From contig CALKJV010000117.1 in NCBI GenBank assembly GCA_937995505.1, positions 1 through 6,851 on the forward strand: DNA of 6,851 nucleotides, in the 5' to 3' direction. Source of the stretch: an uncultured Bacteroidia bacterium (GTDB taxonomy: Bacteria; Bacteroidota; Bacteroidia; SpSt-205). Below the pieces are notes generated by a model. The model did not search any database and was not told the DNA's origin. It saw nothing but the letters and a program-made list of their open reading frames with translations. A program made the position numbers and the translations under genes. Below, one piece after another: positions 1 through 5,155 of the stretch. Position 1 is the first letter of the stretch. Each line of letters begins with the position of its first letter.

Positions 1-560
1 CTCTCTGCTAAGCGAAGCGCCTCTACGTAGTAGGGCCTTGCGATGCGGTTCACGATAAAGCCAGGCAGGTCAGGCGCTAAAAGCGGCTTCTGTCCTATGG
101 CGGTAAGCAGTTGCAGGCTACGCTCTACTACCTCCGGCTGCGTGAATGCCGTAGGAATCACCTCTACCAGCGGCATGCGAGGCGCAGGGTTGAAAAAATG
201 CCACCCTAAAAACCTTTCCCGATACGGGAGCGCTTGAGCCAGCTCGTGTACCGAGAGGGCAGAGGTATTGGTTGCTATGAGGGCCTCAGGAGACAGTCGG
301 GCGGCCAGGTCAGCCAAAACCGCCTTCTTAAGAGAAAGCTGCTCCGGTACGGCCTCTATCACGATAGAGTGGGATAGGCGTTCTGGCAGGGCTTCTATGC
401 AGGCGAAGCCGCCCTCAGGAAAGCGATCCCTAAGGCGCTGAGTCGCTTTTTGCCTGGCTTCAGGCAGGGGATCATAAAGCGTAACTGACTTCCCGGCACG
501 CCCCCATACTTCCGCTATACCTATCCCCATCGTGCCTGCACCCAGAATCAGCACATCCAC
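1..560 (-). CDS. 3-hydroxyacyl-CoA (3-hydroxybutyryl-CoA) dehydrogenase, N-terminal part, cut by left edge
   Basis: Oxidises (or in reverse forms) the 3-hydroxyl of 3-hydroxyacyl-CoA with NAD(P), in beta-oxidation or butanoate-type metabolism in the cytoplasm. The first 186 codons are visible. Residues 7-12 read GAGTMG, the Rossmann dinucleotide motif, and D30 ends the second strand. IEAVPE lies at 68-73 and NTS at 98-100. GWHFFNPAPRMPLVEV (119-134) carries the catalytic His (H121) with E133, and GFIVNR follows at 168-173. The C-terminal helical domain lies off the window. The start is the GTG at 560: an in-frame TAG lies 12 nt upstream and no other start lies between. The protein begins directly at the first strand. 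The stretch between D30 and the IEAVPE glutamate is about 40 residues, roughly 15 fewer than I expect for this family, so the helical hairpin near the CoA site seems short. The family call is firm; the substrate chain length is not known. Confidence 0.93.
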   Translation of the reverse strand, partial: MDVLILGAGTMGIGIAEVWGRAGKSVTLYDPLPEARQKATQRLRDRFPEGGFACIEALPERLSHSIVIEAVPEQLSLKKAVLADLAARLSPEALIATNTSALSVHELAQALPYRERFLGWHFFNPAPRMPLVEVIPTAFTQPEVVERSLQLLTAIGQKPLLAPDLPGFIVNRIARPYYVEALRLAE

Positions 561-620
561 TCGGCAAACCTACACAAATCTGCCCTGTATAAGGCGATCC
601 CTTTCGTACTTTGCACACGC
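561..620. other. Divergent intergenic region between the dehydrogenase and glycosyltransferase genes
   Basis: Sixty bases must hold the promoters of two divergent genes. The minus-strand -7 element (565-572) is clear. On the plus strand, TACTTTG at 607-613 ends 7 nt before the ATG at 621 and could be a degenerate -7 element; TATAAG at 588-593 is another weak candidate. I see no operator palindrome or terminator. Confidence 0.5.
565..572 (-). promoter_or_regulatory. Bacteroidota-type -7 promoter element of the acyl-CoA dehydrogenase gene
   Basis: On the minus strand this reads TAGGTTTG, a perfect match to the TAnnTTTG -7 consensus. It ends 4 nt before the GTG start at 560, so transcription would begin at or within a base or two of the start codon (leaderless). 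I do not find a convincing TTTG or TTG at the expected -33 distance. The assignment rests on the -7 match, its position, and the same arrangement at two other genes in the window. Confidence 0.6.
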
Positions 621-2129
621 ATGCCCTTACGCTGGTGGGAAAGGGGCTTAGTTTTTGGACTGGCTTTAGCCGTGCGTCTGTATGGTATAACAGAGGCGCC
701 CTTATGGTCGGATGAGATTTTCAGCTGGTTTGTGGCTCATTTTTCTCCCGGACGCATTGTGCCCTATCTCTTAGAGGGCAATAATCCGCCGCTATGGGAG
801 CTGCTGCTTCATGGATGGATGCGGCTATGGGGTGAGAGTGTGGCGGCGATGCGGAGCTTAGCTGCCTTATGCAGTGCTGGGGCAGCTGTAGGCTTGTATG
901 AGTTAGGCTATCGGACAGGTGGGCGCTGGGCTGGGGCCAGTGCAGCTATCGCCTGGATTTTCTCAAGTTTCGGGCAGTCTGTTGGCCGCGAAGCTCGCGC
1001 CTATGCCCTTTTAGCCTGCCTGACGACCCTCTCGCATATCGCTTTCTTGCACTGGATTACGGCTCGGCGGGGACTTCTCCTCTGGGTTTTATCTCTTGCG
1101 CTGCTCTTTTATACCCATTACATGGGGGTTTGGGTAGGGCTATTGCAGCTTGCTTACCTTTTGTGGGCATGGCCTGCGGCTTTTTGGCAGTCTGCGTTTT
1201 GGGCTGCTTTTGTGGGGCTTGCGGTCGGTGCCTTAGGGCCTGTCGTGGTCTTTGTAGAGCGTCTCTGGTCGTATCCTACGCTGCAAGCTGGCACCTACGC
1301 TTCGCTAGAGGGCGCATATAATCTCCTGTGGGCTTTCTCTAACCAGCCCGTACCCACTATCGCCGCGCTAATAGTGCTTGGCGTGGGCATGGCCTTACGG
1401 CTAAGAAGTCTTAGCCAGCCGCTCACTGTCTCCTATCCTTACTGGGCTTTCTGGGGGATATTCAGCTTTTTGTGGGTAGTGGGTCACTTTGCGGCCATCT
1501 GGCAGCCGCGGTACCTTATGTCCGCGGCTATGGGATATTACTGGGCTTTGGGGCTTAGCTTGGCGGCCTGGCCGAAGCGCATACGCCCTTTTGCAGCAGG
1601 CGGACTCCTACTGCTTTGGATAGGGAGCTGGGAAGCGACCCCTTCCGGACCGGCGGCTGACTATCCGCGCATCCTCCAGCGCCTTTCCCAAAAGCCTTCC
1701 AATCAACTCCTTATCCTCTCGCCCCCCTGGCATACCCTTACTTGGAGCTACTACCTCCTGCACCCTATCCAAGAGCCCTGCGATTTGAAATGCCTTGACA
1801 AGCAAATGTATTATCAGCACCGCGTCATAGGGGCGGCCTATTATGCCGACCTACCTCCCTGTCACGTGGAAGCCGTAGATACCCTGTGGTGGCTGGATAT
1901 GGGGTACTGCGAAGCCTTCCCGCATGGAGCCCTGCCTGAGATGTTAGCGCAGCGCTTTTTGCCCATACAGGTAGAGCCTCTAGGGAAAAAGGCATTCCTA
2001 TGGCTGTGGGTCGCTACCGAACCCCCAGCGCTTGATACAAGATCGCCTCTACCAGCGGACTCGTCGTGCGCTGAATTTCACTCAAAAAAGGAGCCGCTAC
2101 AAACCCTGCCCCAACGATCCACACGCTGA
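621..2129 (+). CDS. GT-C fold integral membrane glycosyltransferase (GT39/ArnT-like, PMT_2 type)
   Basis: Probably transfers a sugar from a polyprenyl-phosphate donor to an envelope acceptor on the outer face of the inner membrane. This is inferred from the family; the acceptor is unknown. The 502-residue protein has roughly nine to eleven hydrophobic segments between residues 8 and 340. Family marks are WSDE at 29-32 (the Asp is the expected catalytic residue of the first external loop), NNPPLWELLLHGW at 54-66, REARAYALL at 123-131, YTHYMG at 164-169 and PRYL at about 296-299. A soluble C-terminal part (about 350-502) holds several cysteines. The ATG at 621 has no Shine-Dalgarno. TACTTTG at 607-613 resembles a -7 element but is one base short of the TAnnTTTG spacing. 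The last 38 codons run antisense through the 3' end of nuoM and encode a hydrophilic, low-complexity tail. The gene stands alone on its strand here and ends in TGA. Confidence 0.85.
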   Translation: MPLRWWERGLVFGLALAVRLYGITEAPLWSDEIFSWFVAHFSPGRIVPYLLEGNNPPLWELLLHGWMRLWGESVAAMRSLAALCSAGAAVGLYELGYRTGGRWAGASAAIAWIFSSFGQSVGREARAYALLACLTTLSHIAFLHWITARRGLLLWVLSLALLFYTHYMGVWVGLLQLAYLLWAWPAAFWQSAFWAAFVGLAVGALGPVVVFVERLWSYPTLQAGTYASLEGAYNLLWAFSNQPVPTIAALIVLGVGMALRLRSLSQPLTVSYPYWAFWGIFSFLWVVGHFAAIWQPRYLMSAAMGYYWALGLSLAAWPKRIRPFAAGGLLLLWIGSWEATPSGPAADYPRILQRLSQKPSNQLLILSPPWHTLTWSYYLLHPIQEPCDLKCLDKQMYYQHRVIGAAYYADLPPCHVEAVDTLWWLDMGYCEAFPHGALPEMLAQRFLPIQVEPLGKKAFLWLWVATEPPALDTRSPLPADSSCAEFHSKKEPLQTLPQRSTR

Positions 2130-3528
2130 GGACCCAAAGGGGGAGGCTTTCAGAGCGCTCTAAGTCCGGAAGCGATTGTTTCTCTGGGCCGAAAAGCACC
2201 TGCCTCAGTACAGGCAGCGTATATACCGCCGAAAGAACTACCCCCACTAGGGCAGCGATAAATACAGCCTTTTGCACTGTGTAGGACTTGAAGGTGCCGA
2301 TGAGTACCAGTAGCTCTCCTGGAAATTGGCACAGCCCTGGCAGTCCCACCGATGCCAAAGCCACCCCTACCCATAATGCAGCTACCTGAGGCATGGAGCG
2401 GGCTAGCCCGCCTAAGCGCGAGAATTCGTCCGTACCTGCTCGGGTAAGGATTACGCTTACGAGCAGAAGCTGAGCGGCGGTCACAGCGGTATGGTTTATC
2501 ATGTACCAGGCGGCGCCGCTTACCCCCGCAGGGGTCGTGCTCGTAAGGCCGATTGCTACGAGACTTAGGTGCGAGATCGTACCGTAGGCGAGCCAGCTAC
2601 GCAGGGATTTTTGCACGAAGGCGCCGAGGGCTGCCCCCAGGAGCGATACAGCGGCAAACCCCGCTAAGGTCGGAGCCACAAAAAAGTGTCCCTGTGGAAA
2701 GGCAGCCATGAACCGCAGCCATCCCAGCCCACCTAACTTCGTAAGCAAAGCGGAGGATAGCACCACAAGTGCAAGTGGCGCTACCCGATATAGCCGCAGT
2801 ACCCATCCGTGAAGGGGGAAAAGTCCTAGCTTTACCCAAAAGGCCAGTACAAAGCTTCCATATATCCAGCTCTGCACCTCTGGAGGAAGGGGATATTGGA
2901 GCCAGGCGAGAAAGTTTGTCGTGAAGGGCACACCATGCGATTGGCTGATGGCTTGCCCTGCGTAAAGTATGCCCACCAGCATCGGGATAGAGCCTAAGAG
3001 GGTGTATAGGAGGAATTCCAAAGCGGCGCGCCGACTCTCCTCTCCCGGTGGGCTGAGAGTTAGTATCAGATAGTACATCGGCAGCAGCACTGCCTCAAAG
3101 CCCACATAAAACGCAATAAGATCATACGAGAAAAAGCTCCACAGGGCAAAGCCTTGCACGAGGAGGAGAGCTGGAATTTGGAGGCGAGGTTGGCTAAGCT
3201 TCCAGCCGCCCCAAAAGCTCAAGACGACCCCCACCAGCGTCGTCAGCATAGCGAGCCAGAGGGCGGCTCCGTCTGTGGCGAAAAAGAGAGAGACTTGGTA
3301 GCGGCTCATCCATCCCTCTGGGGTCTGGAAGCCCCACCAGGGTACAGTAAAGCGAAGGGTCTGTAGCTCGTGCGTAACCTCTAACGCCGCTCGCTCAAAG
3401 TAGGCAGCTATGAGCCACAGGGCCACGCCCGCTTGGGCGAGCGAAATGAGGCGCCAGAGTATCCTTCTCGGCCAGAGGGCGGTCAAGAGAGCCCCCATGA
3501 AGGGCACCGCTATCCACCAGACAATCAC
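2014..3528 (-). CDS. nuoM: NADH-quinone oxidoreductase subunit M (complex I antiporter-like subunit)
   Basis: A proton-pumping membrane subunit of respiratory complex I. The 504 residues match the usual NuoM length (about 500) and are hydrophobic throughout. Family marks are FFATDGAALWLAMLTTLVG (82-100), FEAVLLPMYYLI (144-155) with E145 as the key membrane glutamate, EFLLYTLLGSIPMLVGIL (171-188), FWVKLGLFPLHGW (230-242) with K233, K264 in LLTKLGG, AYGTISHLS (314-322) with H320, H346, and GLPGLCQFPGEL (395-406) with E405. Charged residues needed for proton transfer are therefore kept, but several motifs deviate: the usual LPDAHxxAP after HGW reads VLRLYRVAP, and GFxGE reads QFPGE. The start is GTG at 3528; a -7 element lies 4 nt before it and no Shine-Dalgarno is present. 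It follows the small secreted-protein gene after 15 nt and collides at its 3' end with the plus-strand glycosyltransferase. No other nuo gene is in the window, although nuoL and nuoN usually flank nuoM. An MrpD or hydrogenase-type homologue is less likely. Confidence 0.9.
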   Translation of the reverse strand: MIVWWIAVPFMGALLTALWPRRILWRLISLAQAGVALWLIAAYFERAALEVTHELQTLRFTVPWWGFQTPEGWMSRYQVSLFFATDGAALWLAMLTTLVGVVLSFWGGWKLSQPRLQIPALLLVQGFALWSFFSYDLIAFYVGFEAVLLPMYYLILTLSPPGEESRRAALEFLLYTLLGSIPMLVGILYAGQAISQSHGVPFTTNFLAWLQYPLPPEVQSWIYGSFVLAFWVKLGLFPLHGWVLRLYRVAPLALVVLSSALLTKLGGLGWLRFMAAFPQGHFFVAPTLAGFAAVSLLGAALGAFVQKSLRSWLAYGTISHLSLVAIGLTSTTPAGVSGAAWYMINHTAVTAAQLLLVSVILTRAGTDEFSRLGGLARSMPQVAALWVGVALASVGLPGLCQFPGELLVLIGTFKSYTVQKAVFIAALVGVVLSAVYTLPVLRQVLFGPEKQSLPDLERSESLPLWVLSVWIVGAGFVAAPFLSEIQRTTSPLVEAILYQALGVR

Positions 3529-3532
3529 CCTG

Positions 3533-3540
3533 CAAAAGTA
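3533..3540 (-). promoter_or_regulatory. Bacteroidota-type -7 promoter element of nuoM
   Basis: The minus strand reads TACTTTTG, a perfect TAnnTTTG match, ending 4 nt before the GTG at 3528. It lies wholly inside the 15-nt gap after the upstream stop codon (TAG at 3546-3544). A start of transcription at the GTG would give a leaderless nuoM mRNA independent of the upstream genes. No clear -33 TTTG is seen within the upstream coding region. Confidence 0.6.
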
Positions 3541-3543
3541 ACG

Positions 3544-3987
3544 CTATCGCACAGCCGCCACCTCTTCGCTTGCGCGATGCCCAATAAGCAGAGCCACACA
3601 GCCATCTCCGCTGGGGTAGTATAGCTCAATCAGCAGCAGTTGCGTACTACTGAGCTCTAAGTCCCAGTACGGTCTTTCTCCCTGCTGGCGTGTGTCTAAG
3701 AGAAGGGTACGGTTGGCATTGTAGATGCGTAGGTGGGGCATCGCCTGCGAAGAAGAACGCCCACATGGAATAATCCGGTACCGTAGCCCGCGGAAAAAAG
3801 TATAGTATATTTCGGTAGTTTCACCGCCGTAAAGCTCTGCGCGCCAATATCGCCCATCCCAACTAAAATCTTCAATATGGGCCGACCGGCACGAGGGAAT
3901 CAGCTGCCGGCAGCCACTCTGCCCATACGAGGCTCCACTCAGGGCTAAAAGTAGCCCTATCCCCAAGCTAAGCGGTATTTTGGTCAT
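3544..3987 (-). CDS. Small secreted four-cysteine protein, conserved Bacteroidota type, function unknown
   Basis: A 147-residue protein with a clear signal peptide: Lys3, a hydrophobic run to about residue 17, and small residues before about residue 22, with QSGCRQ following. The mature part looks beta-rich and has four cysteines (C26, C33, C75, C130), which could form two disulfides in the periplasm or outside the cell. Recognisable blocks are FFRGLRYRIIPCG (64-76), LRIYNANRTLLLDT (86-99), PYWDLELSS (106-114) and GCVALLIGHR (129-138). From memory, similar NRxLLF...APYWDF...GCxxLLIGF blocks occur in Bacteroidota hypothetical proteins; I cannot verify that here. The layout resembles a small beta-sandwich such as a pre-peptidase C-terminal-like domain, which is a guess. 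The start is the ATG at 3987 because it overlaps the upstream stop as ATGA and is followed at once by the signal peptide. The open frame continues upstream to 4335, but only as a shadow of the neighbour. Confidence 0.82.
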   Translation of the reverse strand: MTKIPLSLGIGLLLALSGASYGQSGCRQLIPSCRSAHIEDFSWDGRYWRAELYGGETTEIYYTFFRGLRYRIIPCGRSSSQAMPHLRIYNANRTLLLDTRQQGERPYWDLELSSTQLLLIELYYPSGDGCVALLIGHRASEEVAAVR

Positions 3988-4901
3988 ATCTTTACTAAGA
4001 ATTGCCTCAGGGGGGCTAAGTGCGACTGAATCGCCCGAATCTCCTCTGGCTTGAGGGGGGCTTGCGAACGAAATTGCATTTGGATCACGCCCTTTTTGAC
4101 TTCGGCATTTGTGACGGTCGCAGACTCGCCTAAGGGTAGTGCATCTAAGGTTTTCTGCATAGCTTGTAGGTGATTTAGGACGGTTTGAGAGGCTTTGGAC
4201 TGAAGTGTATCTATGCTGTACAGCCTCACAAGCAGAGGTGTCAAGCCTTTCTGCAACAGAATAACCTCCGCAAGTGGCTGATTTTGGGGGTCTTTTTCCA
4301 AAAGGTGGAGGATAATATGTAAGCTCTCTACCCATCCGCCCAAGATCATGTGTCGCAGCATGGCCTCCTGTCCGGTCTCACTCAGACGAGTCTGTACCTC
4401 ACTGTAGTACTGGGTAAATAGCTTTTGCGCGCTGTCGGGTTTATCTTGTAGCTTATCCAGCTGACGAATGCGCTCAATAGAAAAGATATCTTCTATTCCG
4501 TAGGTAGTAGCGAGTCGGTTTACCGCAGAGAGGTAATCGTAAGCCTCTTGATAGCGGCCTGTGGCGTGGGCATAGGCCATATCGGTCAGGTAAATACCGA
4601 GGTTTGCGGCGCCCTGGAGCCCCGAATAGCGCCCTGCATAGGTCGGGTCATGCAGGGGCTCTCGGTAAAACTTTACTTTCTCCTGCCGTAGCCAGAGCGA
4701 TACTTGTACGGGGGAAGGGGCGGCTTGCAGATAGACCTCCACTTGCTCCCAAGGCACTACATACAGGCTATCTGGCGCATGTAGATCGCGTGCGGCCGGA
4801 GGTGGATTGGGGCTGCAGGCTACGAGTCCTAGCACAACCCCACTAATTAATCCCCATCCGCTGCGCAAAAGAGGCTTTACACCCCTCACTGCAAAAACCA
4901 T
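3984..4901 (-). CDS. Lipoprotein of unknown function, mostly helical (conserved Bacteroidota type)
   Basis: From the ATG at 4901 this encodes 305 residues. The n-region has R6, K9 and R13, then a hydrophobic stretch ending in the lipobox LVAC with the lipidated Cys at 29, so it should be anchored to a membrane. The rest is predicted by eye to be helical and TPR-like. Blocks such as NLGIYLTDMAYA, RYQEAYDYLSAVNRLA and LGGWVESLHIILHL look like a Bacteroidota lipoprotein family I recall only as hypothetical. No catalytic motif is seen. The start is uncertain: the frame is open to an ATG at 4961, and ATG 4901, GTG 4889 and TTG 4868 would all give a workable signal peptide. 4961 is unlikely because it places about 20 extra residues ahead of the signal. 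Every choice overlaps the YHS gene (stop at 4843), and the 3' end overlaps the next gene as ATGA, so coupling on both sides is likely. Confidence 0.8.
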   Translation of the reverse strand: MVFAVRGVKPLLRSGWGLISGVVLGLVACSPNPPPAARDLHAPDSLYVVPWEQVEVYLQAAPSPVQVSLWLRQEKVKFYREPLHDPTYAGRYSGLQGAANLGIYLTDMAYAHATGRYQEAYDYLSAVNRLATTYGIEDIFSIERIRQLDKLQDKPDSAQKLFTQYYSEVQTRLSETGQEAMLRHMILGGWVESLHIILHLLEKDPQNQPLAEVILLQKGLTPLLVRLYSIDTLQSKASQTVLNHLQAMQKTLDALPLGESATVTNAEVKKGVIQMQFRSQAPLKPEEIRAIQSHLAPLRQFLVKI

Positions 4902-5121
4902 ATAGTTTGCCATCATAGGTAAGGGTATCTCGTATAGCAAATTGCCGAAAGGACATCTCACACTCGGGGCAGTAAGGTACTGCTAGCCGGTCTACTGAAA
5001 TTGCTAAGCCTTTTTCTGGGGTAGCCCCCATTCCCTCGGGAGCAGCGTTTGTGGAGCCCGTAGAGGAACATCCTATTGCAAGGGTCACTCCTATCAAGGC
5101 TCCTATCCCAAGTAATCGCAT
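4843..5121 (-). CDS. YHS-domain lipoprotein, probable metal-binding envelope protein
   Basis: A 92-residue protein with a lipoprotein signal: R2, a hydrophobic run, then LAIGC with the lipidated Cys at 18, followed by a Ser/Thr/Ala/Gly-rich linker to about residue 45. The C-terminal half is a YHS-type domain: C51-x2-C54-x-M56, YDGKLYGFC (69-77) and C77-x3-C81-x3-F85. The four cysteines fit a small metal-binding site. YHS and TRASH domains are tied to copper or heavy-metal handling, and some stand-alone forms occur near metal transporters, but no transporter is visible here, so the metal is unknown. The ATG at 5121 is supported by a -7 element 5 nt upstream and by the signal peptide starting there. 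Its end overlaps the following lipoprotein gene by up to 59 nt. Family call strong, role inferred. Confidence 0.88.
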   Translation of the reverse strand: MRLLGIGALIGVTLAIGCSSTGSTNAAPEGMGATPEKGLAISVDRLAVPYCPECEMSFRQFAIRDTLTYDGKLYGFCSEGCKASFAQRMGIN

Positions 5122-5126
5122 GATAG

Positions 5127-5155
5127 CAAAGGTAGCTATTCTAAGGCGAGCCCAA
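5127..5155 (-). promoter_or_regulatory. Bacteroidota-type promoter (-33 TTG and -7 TAnnTTTG) of the YHS lipoprotein gene
   Basis: The minus strand reads TACCTTTG at 5134-5127, a perfect -7 match, ending 5 nt before the ATG at 5121. A TTG at 5155-5153 lies 18 nt further upstream, close to the expected -33 spacing, inside the last codons of the patatin gene. The -7 box sits in the 14-nt gap between the patatin stop (TAG at 5138-5136) and the start. This would give a leaderless or nearly leaderless transcript for the lipoprotein cassette. Confidence 0.6.

Noticed and set aside
43..237. Plus-strand 64-residue reading frame at the left end
   Set aside because: It is antisense to the 3-hydroxyacyl-CoA dehydrogenase, whose conserved motifs fix the coding strand.
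1803..1810. Minus-strand TACATTTG, a match to the -7 consensus
   Set aside because: It lies inside the glycosyltransferase gene with no minus-strand gene start next to it, so it is taken as background. The same holds for TAACTTTG at 5544-5537 inside the patatin gene.
2150..2839. Short minus-strand reading frames of 74 and 80 residues
   Set aside because: Both are alternate frames inside nuoM with no signal or domain features.
3988..4335. Upstream extension of the small secreted protein to a 263-residue reading frame
   Set aside because: This part is antisense-free shadow coding in another frame of the helical lipoprotein. A signal peptide begins exactly at the ATG at 3987, which overlaps the upstream stop as ATGA.
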